A stretch of DNA of 64,000 nucleotides, taken from Hydractinia symbiolongicarpus. Taxonomy: Eukaryota; Cnidaria; Hydrozoa; Anthoathecata; Hydractiniidae. Positions within the stretch are counted from its first letter, which is position 1. Every line of letters starts with the position of its first letter. The stretch is from assembly GCF_029227915.1 (NCBI RefSeq), contig NC_079883.1:19158001-19222000 (forward strand), written 5' to 3'. Made by a program: the position numbers and the translations under genes. The notes beneath the pieces are model-generated. The model saw nothing but the letters and a program-made list of their open reading frames with translations, did no database searches and was not told where the DNA came from. This document shows, piece after piece, positions 33,878-45,730 of this stretch.

Positions 33878-36489
33878 CTCTAGCTGATGTTTATAGAGCA
33901 TCCCTTCACAATGTGTATATCATGTATATATAATGTAAATATTTTTATTGGATGTTCATTGAATAGCTAGGCTGACTCACCGTGGTGTGGAAGGTGCCTT
34001 TTTCCTTCGACTTTGTGATAATAAAAACACCACAAAAAAAAGTGAAATGGTTTTTAATTTACTAAACTTACCATCAGGATGGTGTTGATAAGCTAAATCT
34101 AAGAGTCTTTCCTACAGAAAACTTTAGTTAAAAAGATATTACAATTTTACTACACCCACTACCAATTTTAATGTTTTGGAAGGGGACGAAGTCCCACGTC
34201 AAATACTGGAGAAAACAATAAACTTTTTTATAACTTACTTATTCCTCCGGCTACATCGCTCCTTCCTCTTCAGAAAAATTCTCAATGTAGAAAACCGCGC
34301 GTACTATAAACTATTTAAAAACTTAAAATCAACGAAGCGTTGCAATCTATTGTCTTTCCCTTGCTCGGCGTAGCTATGGTTACCATTTTTAAAAAGTTTA
34401 GTTTTCACGAGCGTGATTCAGCGCATGCACACAAATAAATTCGTCCCGTAAATATGCGTGCATGTGCGTTGCGATTTTGCGTGTAGAAATTTTAAAGTAA
34501 AAAGAGTGTCTACTCGCGTATTACGCAAGAATTAAGTAAAATTAAAATGAAAAAAGGACATAATTTCAGAAGATACAAGGCATTTCAGTAACATTTTTTC
34601 CGAAATTTTGTAATGTATAAATTTTCAAAATAGTAATTCTATTTGTGCCTTCAAATTTATTTGGTTAGGATAGAGGTCTGGCGAAAAACAAACAAGTGGA
34701 AAATGATAAGTAAACATACAAATTAGTCAGTCGTTAAAAACAGTCAATAAAACGAATTGGATTTGTTCCGCCAAGTAACGTAGATACTGTAGTTAAATCA
34801 GATTTAGTATTTGAACTTACAATGTGTCAAATCCATACCGCTAAGTTTTGCGTTTTAAGCTTCAATTAGACAATTGCGACAATTAGAGAGACAACTTCAG
34901 AGATTATTCATGTACGACTTGTAGATTGGTAATTAAAACATTGTTATAAACATTTGCATTGGGCTTTAAATACTGCCTTTTGGTACTTATTACTGCGGAT
35001 TAAATTCTGGTATTAGTATTAATAAGGTTCTTTCATACTGTTACAAGCTCTTATACAATTATTATATTACTAGTCGGAGCCCGTACCTTAAATATGACAT
35101 TTCGTGTTTTCGTAACACGACTATTTCTTTCGCAAAAAGAGACAGACAGAATACGGCTGACTAGCCGGTAGCCCGTGGATTCTGTTCTATATTTTGTTTC
35201 CGTACCTCAACGTTTTTCTCGCGCACAAAAAGACAGACGGAATACCGCTATTATTAAAGAGATATGCCTGATTTATATAATGAATAGCTTATGTGCACGT
35301 AGACAATAAATCCAGATTCTTCTCAGCAATATTTATTTTTTGAGCCCTGGCGGATCCTCCAGCTTATTGTCTCTTTTTTATATACCGATGTCAGAAAAGA
35401 TACAAGAAAATCTTGTTTTGCTACTTATTCACGCTTTTTACGTTTTTAAGGTATTCCTACTTTTCCGAGAAGTGGTGAAAGTGGTCCAACTGGATCCAAA
35501 TAAAAGGTATATTTATATTTATAAGAAAGATCGAACAAAGGATAATTTTTTTTAAATTCGCATTCGTATACCAGCAAAATATTCTTAACAAATTTCTCAA
35601 TTTTGACGGACTAGAGGGAATAAAACATGACTTTGACGCGACTAACACAGTTTTACCAGCATAACACGAGACAGATCGAAACAATTCCTTTTAAAAATGA
35701 TCACACAAAATGATGTCTTTCCCGTTTAAATAGTCATTTTTTTAGTATTCCGAATTGTCAGGATACTCGATAATGTCCAATTACTTCATGTATCAGGTAA
35801 TAATATCATTCAAATGCAACTGATCCTTGGAGGAAAAAAGTTCCTTATTAAAAAATTTTACATCTAGGAAAGATGTTAAATCCGGAAAGTTTATAAGATC
35901 TAAATCATCAAATGTAACGATTACTTAAATGCATTTTTGCCTGAAAATATGCCTTTTTGCTGCTTTGTGAAAAAAAAAATTACCAAAGTAGAAAAAATCG
36001 AAAAAAGTAGTAGGGCGTGACTAAAGAAAAACATTAAAAACCATGGAGTGTAGATAAGCGTTATTAGGAAAGGGTGTGCACAATGAATTAAAATCTCCAA
36101 CCTAATATCAAAGCATATTTTTTGCATATATTATTTCGATTTTTCCTAAAATTAGAAAATATGTTAAAACTTTTGCCGATTTTAATTTTAAATTTAGGTC
36201 ACTCAGAAAAAGGAAAAAACACCCTACAGATTTTTTAAAATGACTAGATACGTGAAAACTAACACAATTTTCAAACTATATAAGAATACGGAAAAGACTT
36301 TGACATTATTGGATTTGTCGGAGTTTCTGGTGAGCGCAGAAAGTCCCAGAATTTCGTCTAGGGGGTAGTGTTTCCCAAACTTAACTAAGTTCAATATTTT
36401 TGTGGATTCAGAATGTTTTCATTAGTGAAACCTAACAGTAAGACCTTTGTTTGTATTTATTTACTTTTGAAAGTAATATTTATCAATTA
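33878..36489. other. non-coding part of the RAG1-like element; no RAG2-like gene seen
   Basis: Only short unsupported frames occur. No kelch-type Gly-Gly repeats and no PHD finger are found on either strand. Two diverged copies, about 120 bp apart, of 'gtacct(t/c)aa... aaaagacagac(a/g)gaata' occur at about 35084-35150 and 35203-35255, possibly a small repeat element. Confidence 0.5.
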
Positions 36490-38245
36490 CAGTTAACTGC
36501 CGGTAACTCGAACCTCCAAGGGGACCAGAGAAAACAGTTCGACTTAACGAATGTCCGTTAATTCGAACTGAGACAAAAATGAGATATTAGTCTCAGTTTA
36601 AGGTGATTCTTTCCATATCTATAAAAGTGTTTGGAAACAAGTGCTTCAAGAAAAAGTTTATGGCGAAATTGAACAATTCTGTGGACAAATATGTTGTCGC
36701 TGTTAAGGTAGTACCCCTAGGAAAAAACTATATCGCAGAGGATTGTCTGTTCTGAAGATACTTGATGAGGATATTATAGTATGTGACAGTATGACAAAAT
36801 TAAGTCAAAAATTTCATTGGTTGGTTGCCATGGTTACCCGTTGCTAGGAAAAGTATAGGCAAAATATGACATTTTGCTGCTCGAGGCCTAACCAAATAAC
36901 TGAATAACATGCGCTATTTCAAGCGTCTTTTTGGCCGCGTATATTCCTTAAGTGTCACGTGTATGGATTAAGTGAAACGCATTTTTGTAAGGCTGACTCA
37001 TCTTTCAGAGAACCGATGGTGTATTTTTTGGACAAAAAAAAAGCTAAAACAGGGCGAAACAGGCAATATCTCGACAAAATAACTGAAAGACAAAACTTGG
37101 ATTTAAAAATCGGTTTCATTTAAACACTAGGTGGTACTAATGCCTGCATTGACAGAAGATCTTGAGAATTCTTGTTTCGCGTGGAATCGGAACTTAAACT
37201 TAAAGATTATTTTATGGACATTCTTGACATGTGGATCGACAAAAGGTGTACGCCAGCACTATTTCGACCCGAAAAGCACCAAACACCTAAGACCTTAAGT
37301 CTTAAGTCTAACTGATGACGAGTTCACTTCGGAGGGTGCATCGTTAAGACAGCTTTCTGACTGCATGTGGAACACCACATTTAATATTCAGAACTGTCAT
37401 ATATTGCCTTAGGAGGCCCTAAAGTATCATCTAGCTATTGCAAAGAATTAAACATCGACGGTGGGGCCAAAGAGCTGTCCAAAAATACGAAAATGATCAC
37501 TCTGGGCACTGCTATGCAGTTATATTTGCGGTTGGTTGGAAAAAGTGGCAGAATGCGCAATAAAAACCTAAATTTGTCATAAGCACTACTTGCCACGGTA
37601 TTCTAAGATGAATTTGCTGTCAGAAAACAGGAAAAAGACAATTCTTGAAATTTAAACATTTTTTCTAGTTGACCCGCCTTGACAAATGGGAAAGTGATTA
37701 GGTATTTGCCGTTAGGGAAAAACAGAAAGTTTGCCAGAACGATTTTGTATTTTCTATGAGCTGATCCCTGTAGAAAATGCGTTATCACTATTACTGCAAA
37801 AGCAGTAAATCTTGGAGATAGCGATGGCATGCAAATGCTTTGCATTATCCCACTGTCAGGACAAAAGTGTATGGTAGGCATTTTAAAAAAAACAGAACTT
37901 TTAATTTAAAAGAGGACTGTAACTTGCAAGGGAAGTAACTTTTGTTACGTGCAAGACTGTATTTATTTTCTAACATTCTTTCCACTTCTCCAGCCATCCA
38001 TCTAACGCTTTAAAATTTTTAAGATCAAAACTTTCAGCAAATTCGAGAGAAAGTTCGAGTTATCCGAAGAAATTAACTCAATTGGGACCATGGTTCGAGA
38101 AAACGAATGTTCGAGTAATCCGGGGTTCGACTTAACGAGTAGTTTTTATAAGGAAGTATTAGGAATTATCCAAGGGACCGTAGAAAAAATTTCGAGCTAA
38201 AAAAATTTCGAATTAACCGGTGTTCGAGTTATTGGGAGTCCACTA
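36490..38245. mobile_element. Tigger/pogo-like element, decayed
   Basis: The left end CAGTTAACTGCCGGTAACTC pairs imperfectly with the right end read in reverse complement (TAGTGGACTCCCAATAACTC), both continuing GAAC and flanked by TA. TA target sites and CAG-type ends with a 'TAACTCGAAC' subterminus fit the Tc1/mariner pogo-Tigger group. Subterminal 'gttcga(c/g)tta' words repeat at both ends. The 1.76-kb interior has no ORF that I can assign to a DDE transposase, so it is non-autonomous or badly degraded. Confidence 0.6.
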
Positions 38246-38501
38246 TAACCAAAATTTGTTTTAATTTTCACAAAGATCTTTCAGTTCACATTTTAAAAAA
38301 CGAATTAGTCTAAATATCATTTAAAATATTAATCTGGTTCTTTGGGTATTTTTAGGGATACGTCTTACATTCCGCTCCTCGGGGAGATTTAATATATCTT
38401 GGCCATAGGTTATCTAAAATTTAAAAGTATTACCTCTTTTCTCCATAATTTGACTTTAATGTGTCAAGTAGTGTATTTTCTCATATACTTTTACTATCAC
38501 C

Positions 38502-38585
38502 TCGAATAAATGCCCCCTTATGAAGGCTATTTAAGGGGGCGCTTATTCGAGGGGGCGTTTAATAGAAGGGGCGTTTATTCGAACC
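38502..38585. repeat. inverted repeat of TCGAATAAATGCCCCC type
   Basis: TCGAATAAATGCCCCCTTA pairs with TAAGGGGGCGCTTATTCGA (two mismatches) around a short loop, followed by two further forward copies of gggg(g)cgttta. Same word family as 25196-26101. Confidence 0.65.
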
Positions 38586-38734
38586 ATAAAACGCGTTTTT
38601 GTTTCTCATAGTTCTTGAGTAATCTCCAATTTTCTCGCAACTTTAGTTAACTTAAGATAGCGCTAACATCAAAGGTAGAAAAGTCGTTAATGTTACCATG
38701 ATCAAGAAATCTTACAATATTTCTCTGATAATTT

Positions 38735-38855
38735 GTTATCTTAAGATTACTCGAGTTATCTTACAATCAGAACATTAATGTGAATATGCACGCATTCCAA
38801 AGTCACATTAATAGAGTTATCTTAAGATAACATTTGTTGTCTTAAGATAACTGTA
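38735..38855 (-). repeat. right 121-bp inverted repeat
   Basis: Reverse complement of 28773-28893 with one substitution (within the outermost palindrome). Immediately outside it, 38854-38871 repeats the internal 'tattaatgtgactttgg' word once more, which the left flank lacks. Confidence 0.85.
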
Positions 38856-40616
38856 TTAATGTGACTTTGGAGTGCCATAGAGTACACCAAGGAACTGAAA
38901 AATTTCTACAAAATCCCGTGTACTTTTGGCTACTGTTATTTATTGCTAACCCTACCAAACCTCCGACGCCGAGTAAGAAAAACAATTTATCAAAGATAAA
39001 GTAAGATAAAGTATGTATATATTATATTAAAGTATGTGTGGTATATTTCACAGACTTGAAATTTGCTTCATTTCCTTGTATTTAAATTAATTATAATACA
39101 AATAATTTCTCATTTATTTTGAAATGATGTTTTTAATTTATTTTAAATTTATTTTAAATAAAAATAATAGCTTTAAAACTGTTTTTGTTGTTTCAAATAA
39201 TGTGTATGTAATGTAAAAAAATTAGCAAAGGCGCTATTCTCGTGGTAATCCCTTACATGTTTCCGTTTTTTGAACATGTGACTTTGTGGTTATCATATGT
39301 TCGGTTTTTTGTTAATAATCCAATAACATTGGTGATATTGGTGTTAAGTTGTAGATACTAGCTAAATTGCGAGATCGTCAGTTGATTACTACCGTCATCA
39401 GAATTTTCAGCCCCGTCCGGGTATGGACTAATCAATAATTCCTCGTGGTAGCGGGCCATGCTTTAGCAAGCATTCTCTATTAGCTAGGAGTATCAAATGT
39501 TGTAAAGTAGGTAAATTTTACTCACCATTTCCGTTGCTAGCGTCAAATTCGCTTGAACTGAAGAGATCGTTAGTCTGCATGATGAAAATTTATTTGATTT
39601 AATAAAAAAACGTTATTTTGAATAGTGTTGCTACGTTCTTGTTTCTGTTGTAAGAGGTCGTTTTATGGCCATTCTCAGTCTTATATATTGCTTCGGTAGG
39701 GCCGTTTGAGGGTCGTTTTTATTTATTTATTTTTTATTTTTTATTGTTCAGTCTTGTAGTTGTCATAGAAACCGATGTTTAAACTGAATGTGCGCACAGA
39801 TTTATAAACGCAATTTTACCTTCAAAGCGTTTCAAGGCAAGATAGTGCCCAGGTTTCTATCATTCGTGTATGCTTTCTTGAATCCAGATGATATGCCTAT
39901 CACTTATTACACAGGTTTTCTGTGTTGTTAAGATAGTATAAGTCGTTATTATCAGTATTTCATCATTACATCCAACCTCGTTTCCGGTGCTACGAAGATT
40001 TATTTGTAATCTATATCAGCCTTGTATGAAAAGTTAAATTCTAGCCATATGGTTCAGTGTTAAAGTTGTATTTTCAGGAACCCTTTTTATGGGTCGTAAT
40101 TGTGTAATTTATTGATTGATTTATTTAAAATGGATGAGTGTAGTTGTCATAGAATTGAGAGTTTTTTAGTCAAACCGAATGTGAGTGCAGATGGAAGATT
40201 TTGTCATGTTGTTATGGAAACGAGATTTTTTCTTCGTATCGTTTCACAGTAAGGTAGTACCAAGGTTGTAACAGCTAACTTCTGCACCCAGTTATCTCTG
40301 CTTACACAGTTATCAAATATTATATATACACATGCACGTATTATGTTCATTTTCACGCGTATGTGAGTTTGTTATTAAGTTTTTGGTCATAAATTACTTG
40401 GTTTTGTGTGTATTAATTAGTTTGTAAATTAATTTTACAACCCATTCCACAGGCTATGATATATATTTGGATATCAGACTAACAAATAAAATGGCAAAAC
40501 GCTAGCATGCAGTATTTTGCTAATATATCAAAAAACTGTTTTGGGTGTAACAATTTTATTATGATATTAATAAACTGAATGTTATACAAATCGAATAAAC
40601 GTAAAAATTATAAAAA
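38856..40616. other. no gene seen
   Basis: AT-rich spacer. A half-conserved duplication of 'gttgtcatagaa...' segments occurs near 39750 and 40145 (each followed by 'aaactgaatgtg' or 'aaaccgaatgtg' and a long-range repeat), suggesting an old duplicated repeat. No coding signal. Confidence 0.4.
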
Positions 40617-42137
40617 TTATATTGAAAGGCAGTGGTCAGCAGATCTCATCTTTGCTCTGATTAAATATTCCTGTATATTTTTATGCTTGGTGAAAGTCAA
40701 GAATGGTTTGGTTGGAAAAACGAGTCGCAGAGCAGGGTCGCTCTCAATTATAAACCAATACTTGTGTAGTATTCGTTTAAGCGTTGTAAATTTTTCGTGG
40801 TAAGGTAAAATAAAAGGTAGAATGTGTTTGTCTTTGTTTTGGTCTCTGTCAGCATCACCACTATTGTCAGCGGTTCTGAAATGTATTCGTTTTTTATTAA
40901 ACTTGTGCGTGGAGTTAGAAAGTACGTCTGATTGTTTTAATTTGGCGATTTTCCCGAATATTTCATCAACAAGCCGACCTTTGTATCCTCTGGTCAGCAA
41001 AATACTTTTAAGTTCATCGAGCTCACATTTTAAAATGCTATCTTGAATTGTTATCATGCGATAGCGGAGTGCTTGCGAATAAATTATACCCCTTTTGGTA
41101 TGGTGAGGGTGATACGACGTAAAATGTAATAGTGCTCTGCTGTCAGTTGGTTTTATAAATAATTTGGTTTTGAGTTTTCTCGAGCGTTTATCTAAATAGA
41201 TAGTCGTATCCAAAAAACTAATTTCCTCTGTTGAATACTCATAGGTCAATTTTATTGTAGGGTGTATTGAATTTAGATATGTGAAAAATTTGTGTAGTTC
41301 TTCTTCACTGTGTTCCCATATGAAGAATATGTCGTCTAGGAAACGAAGAAATATAGTGATTAAATTTGGAAACTTATCGAAAATAAACACCTGCTCAAAA
41401 AGACCCAGGAATAATGATGCGTATGGTGGTGCCACCTTCGTACCCATGGCTGTGCCAAGTAACTGCAGATATATTTCATTTAGGAACATGAAATAGTTAT
41501 TTTCCAGTATAAACGAAAACAACGTTCGTATTACATGTTCATTGGGTGTGAATGAAGGCAGTGTGTTTCTGTATTTTCTAATGAAATGAATACACGCATC
41601 AACTCCTTCTTGATGAGGGATATTGGTGTAAAGTGAGGATACGTCTGCTGATACAAGTAAAACGTGTTCATTTTGTGCCGGTATGGTTTGTAACCGTTGT
41701 ATTAGATGTTTGGTGTCCTTTACATAGGATTTTAATTTTGGTAAGAGAGGTTGCAGGCAAAGATTTAAAAATTCTGAGATATTTTCAGTTATAGAGTTAA
41801 CGGCTGAAACTATTGGTCGTCCTGGAATGCCATCCTTATGAATTTTTGGCAGTATGTAAAATAGGGGCATTCTAGTGTTTTCAGGTGGTGTTATAAATTT
41901 GGCCGTGTTTTTGTTTATGTTGTGGCGACATAGAGAAATTTCTATGAAACCGTTGATATTAGTTTTAAGGTCTTTGCTAGGGTCAGTTTTCATTTTTGCG
42001 TAATATTTGTTGTTGAAGAGGTGGTCATAAACTTTTCTAATGTAGTCATCTTTACTCATGATGACTACACGACCACCCTTATCAGCTTTTTTAATCACTA
42101 TATTATGGAAGTAATTTAAACAATTATAACGCGCCAA
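40617..42137 (-). pseudogene. Penelope-like element reverse transcriptase, truncated at both ends
   Basis: An open 506-residue frame. Motifs in order: KKADKGGRVVIMSKDDY near residue 17; FYILPKIHKDGIPGRPIVSA near 92; SADVSSLYTNIPHQEG near 165 (palm A); GTAMGTKVAPPYASLFLG near 230 (palm B); RFLDDIFFIW near 267 (catalytic Asp-Asp); then a thumb region with SFLDTTIY and a long helical C-terminus. This is the Penelope-like RT family, sister to telomerase. The frame stops after the 'EYLIRAKM' segment, where the linker and GIY-YIG endonuclease would follow, and the N-terminal third is absent. No frameshift inside, so this is a recently truncated copy. Confidence 0.9.
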
Positions 42138-42412
42138 ACCGTGTGTTATTTTATCGTTTTTTGTTTGTCTTCAGATCATGTGCAGATCAACAAGGTTACT
42201 TACTTAAACATAAGGTAGCTAGCAAGCTAGCTATATTTTGTAAGCTGCACGTGTGTAGTTTTTAAATTTTGTTGTAGCTAGCTTACATATACAACTAAAC
42301 GTATAAAAGAGTTGAAGGTAATTTCTGGAATAAACATGGAGTAGATATAACATTACCTCCTGACTGTTGACACCTGTAGCTCTAGCTAGTAGGGCAGACA
42401 TAAGGAGGGGCC

Positions 42413-42637
42413 GTGGACAAACAGTTTTCGTCTCCGTTACTGGCAAATTGGCAGCGGATTTTTAATGTTGAAACATTTTCTAATTTGTTGAATTTTTTTT
42501 CATTTTACCTAAAAGAAATAAAAAGGTGAAAAAGTGAAATTCGTCTTCATTTTTGCATTTTTAGCGGACGATGAATTACCCCCTCCCCGTCCTAACAACC
42601 AATTTGCCATTAACGGAGACGAAAACTGTTTGTCGAC
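42413..42637. mobile_element. hairpin MITE-like inverted repeat
   Basis: Arms at 42413-42451 and 42599-42637 (core aaacagttttcgtctccgtt / aacggagacgaaaactgttt) match over 39 bp with two mismatches, with weaker similarity outwards. The 147-bp interval is AT-rich. Non-coding. Confidence 0.65.
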
Positions 42638-44742
42638 GTCCCCTAACCAATGTCTGGTGTTAAAGATCCAGCCGACCAACCCTGTTAGAGTCAGGCGCCT
42701 GACCCTTTTTTATAACATTTTTTTTGTTTGATGAAAAATATGACTTGTGCAGAAAATAGACATTTAAAAAGACATAAGCAAACATATGTACAGTATATAA
42801 TTAAAAAAATGTGTAGTTTTGTTACTAAACCTCCATCAATGCATTTCGCTAAGTCGTGCTTATGCCCTCCTGAGAAAAAGGTTTAAAACAATGTGCAAAA
42901 CCGTTATTTTAACAGAGCTCCAAGGGAGCCAAAGCTGCACCCGTCCTTTAAAATTTGTGTGCGTTTTCAGAACTGTTTGACACTTTGGAATTTTCTCGTA
43001 ATATTAGTCGAAGGAATATTACATTACAATTTCTTGTCCACGTGTTTAAGCATATGAAGATTTTATTTTTTTAAAATTATGCCAAATTATATGTAAAAAT
43101 TTCCATTTTATTTATATACTATAAACTATTCAACAGTCATTTTCTTCACCTAAACACAGAATCCTCTTTTTATCCAACGTGCTATTCTTTAATGAACGAC
43201 GTCTTTCGACATAGTTTTCAAAATGGTCTGATTACAAAATACGTTTGACCTGGTTTGCCTTACCAAAGAAATGAATTAAGTCCCAGGGTGAAGTTGAGGA
43301 CTTGTAATATTTTTGTATTTGTGTTAGTCTTATGGAGCTTTTAAAATTCTGTGTTGCACCTTAATTTAAGGATTAGGCAGGACATGTATAATTTTCCCTG
43401 CCGGATTGCAAAAATGTTGGTTGGAAAATAACATATAATATGTATAATGACATTTTTCTACATGTGTTTTTGATTGTGTTTAGGACTAGAAACTCTGATT
43501 TAATTTCTCTTATCATTGCGTCAATTAAATCCTTTAAAAAAAACATTTAGAATGATTTGACCAGATTCAGAAACTTTTGTTGGTATGGTTGAAACTTTTC
43601 AGTTAAAGATTACTAAAATCGCCTATTTTTTTAGTTTTTACTCATCGATGGACTGAGCAACCTTTTATTTGGCGCCTAAATGACTTTAACAATCAAATAT
43701 TTGTCATGTTCACATGGCTAAGAGGAAGAATAAGATGATTTGACTGTTATAAATTTGTCAACTGGCCAAAAAAGCCATAAGTATAAGGGCAAGCTTAGGC
43801 AAATTTTTAAATATATACAATTTATACTTTTCAAATAAAAAACAGTGCTTTCAAATTTGTTGTCCTGGCCTAAAAAAGTAGCGATCTATGTGGTTAGCCT
43901 TTATAATTCTAATAAATTTACCCTATCAGTTTTTTTCCAGGATAACAAAGGCAGTTCTAGAGTGTTAAAAAACTTCCATTTGAGCTACAGAAACTTTTTA
44001 AATTTCTGTTCAATAAGCCACAACTGTTATGTAGGATTAAACCTGTATTAATATGAATTAACGCTTAAAAGAAGACAACCCTGAAAGTAAACAGAGGTGC
44101 ACAACTTTATTTATTATATCAAGCATATTGTATCTAATAAACACTTTTTGAGAACTCTGTCCCAACAAATTATATATTTGTAGTTTAGAAGGTTAGCTCT
44201 AAATATTGTCCCTCAGAAGCACTGGATTTTAATGTATTTAGAAACTTTACTACAAAAAAGTTTTCTTTTTTTTTAGATTGCGTACAATGAGGGCGAGAGA
44301 TGTTATCTTTCAATATGTGAGATAAAAAAAAAGAAAGCGAAACCTCACACCGCATTGTTATTGTTTTTTTTTGTCAAAAAATTTAAGCTGTTTTATAAAT
44401 CTTGAAAAAGTTAATAAATTGTTTTCCTTTCTGTAGATTGTTTGTTTTATTTATTGTTTCCCGTATGTTTTTGAAATTCATTGCAACAGATTCCGTAGCT
44501 TCAAGAAATTGATTTTTATAACTGGTGCCATTATTTTTACATCGTCTCTATTATAATCTGCGACCCGAGTATTAACTTCCGGTTGAAAGAGGGTACCTTA
44601 CGACGCGCATCCTCTGGATCCGTGGCATTTTCGCACACTACGGGCTGTACAACTCAATGTATTGCATACCTTTCAGAATAGGGTTTTAACTTTATAAAGT
44701 ATAACTTTGCATGAATTATTGGCGCTAAAAGCTTCATCAATG
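42638..44742. other. no gene seen
   Basis: AT-rich spacer without recognisable coding or paired repeats. The last 7 bases (ATCAATG, 44736-44742) are the left target duplication of the next element. Confidence 0.45.
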
Positions 44743-44936
44743 CATAGTCACAAGAAAAAAGATAGTCTAGCAACAAACAATAGGCCATTGTTCTATGTTT
44801 TTACGGCTGAACTATAGTGGCTCCCAAGCCTCCGATCCTGCACAGAAGTTCAAAATGGCGCATTTTTTGGGTGTTGTGTGTACTTAGTTTGGTGTTTTTA
44901 TTTCGACTTTGGGTGTTTTTCGTACAAGATTTTACT

Positions 44937-45269
44937 ATGCCTGGTGAAAATTGTGCTATATATGGATGCTCTGTATCGAGGAGAAATAAAGACATCAGTA
45001 TTTTCAAAGTTCCGTTGCCAAATAATGAAGTAAACAAAAAATGGGGAAAGGAGCTCATCAATATCATCACGAAATATAGGGAGGTAGATGACGAGCTGAG
45101 ACGTCGCATTTCCAGGTTCAAATTGTTTATTTGTGAACGTCATTTCTCGGAGGATCAAATATGGGTTTACCCAACTCGAAAAAGTTTGAAAGAAGGAGAA
45201 CTACCACATCTGAATCTTCCACAAAAAACACCCCATTACCAAAAAGAAAAAAGTCTACACTTTGAATGA
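44937..45269 (+). CDS. THAP-domain protein of the transposon
   Basis: 110 residues from ATG 44937 (an in-frame upstream ATG at 44817 would add 40 hydrophobic residues and is less likely). The THAP C2CH zinc module is complete: CAIYGC at the N-terminus, FKVP with the conserved basic/aromatic stretch, Trp at KKWGKEL, CERHF, and the closing LPHLNLP that replaces the usual AVPTIF motif. THAP domains bind DNA and form the N-terminus of P-element transposases and THAP9. Here the ORF ends shortly after the domain, with a MITE starting 16 bases downstream of the stop. It is thus either a truncated transposase whose catalytic part was lost, exon 1 of a longer spliced gene, or a stand-alone DNA-binding subunit. 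Confidence 0.8.
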   Translation: MPGENCAIYGCSVSRRNKDISIFKVPLPNNEVNKKWGKELINIITKYREVDDELRRRISRFKLFICERHFSEDQIWVYPTRKSLKEGELPHLNLPQKTPHYQKEKSLHFE

Positions 45270-45284
45270 AGCACACAACAAAAC

Positions 45285-45730
45285 GGCTATTTTTATAGCC
45301 ACACATTTGAAAAAATGTTATTAATTGGCAATTTTATCTAGTTCTCTTTATATTGTGGGACTGGAGATTGGATCACTTTAGGAGATGGTTATTGGATGAG
45401 TATGTATGTTTATTTTTTCTATGTCCCATCTATCTATTATTTTGTGAAAGCTATTAGCTATGGAAAAATTGCAATGTTGTCACTTTTTCAAAACGCGTCA
45501 AAATTACTCACGCATATATTTACAGGAAAATCAGAGGAATCCTGATATCTTAAATTGACCGTAAATGAAGTAACAGGATTTCTCACACGACACCTCTAAA
45601 TCGTACTGTGAGGGATCCTGATTTTTGTCTGAAGTTCAACCAGAAAAAAAAAAAAAAGGAATGAATTTTTATTGTGATTTTTAGCCATGTGTAATGTTTT
45701 TTTATCACATGTGTGGCTATAAAAATAGCC
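45285..45730. mobile_element. 446-bp MITE with 22-bp terminal inverted repeats
   Basis: GGCTATTTTTATAGCCACACA at the left end recurs exactly inverted at the right end (45709-45730). Each repeat is itself partly palindromic (ggcta...tagcc). No ORF. Inserted just after the THAP stop codon. Confidence 0.75.

Larger units (their letters stand above)
28773..38855. mobile_element. 10.1-kb region bounded by 121-bp terminal inverted repeats, carrying a RAG1-like gene
   Basis: Positions 28773-28893 and the reverse complement of 38735-38855 match over 121 bp with a single mismatch; similarity stops abruptly at both edges. The arms end TA-CAG ... CTG-TA, so a TA duplication with CAG termini is possible. 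The interior holds one apparently intact gene (RAG1-like, 29577-33877), a Tigger-like insertion (36490-38245) and AT-rich DNA. The alternative is two copies of a 121-bp palindromic MITE that happened to insert in opposite orientation. The termini do not look like the CAC-type ends of Transib or ProtoRAG. Confidence 0.55.

Noticed and set aside
36490-38245. RAG2-like or other gene in the interval before the right inverted repeat
   Set aside because: Tigger-like terminal repeats explain the interval and no kelch repeats are visible; ORF 37603-37881 has no domain.
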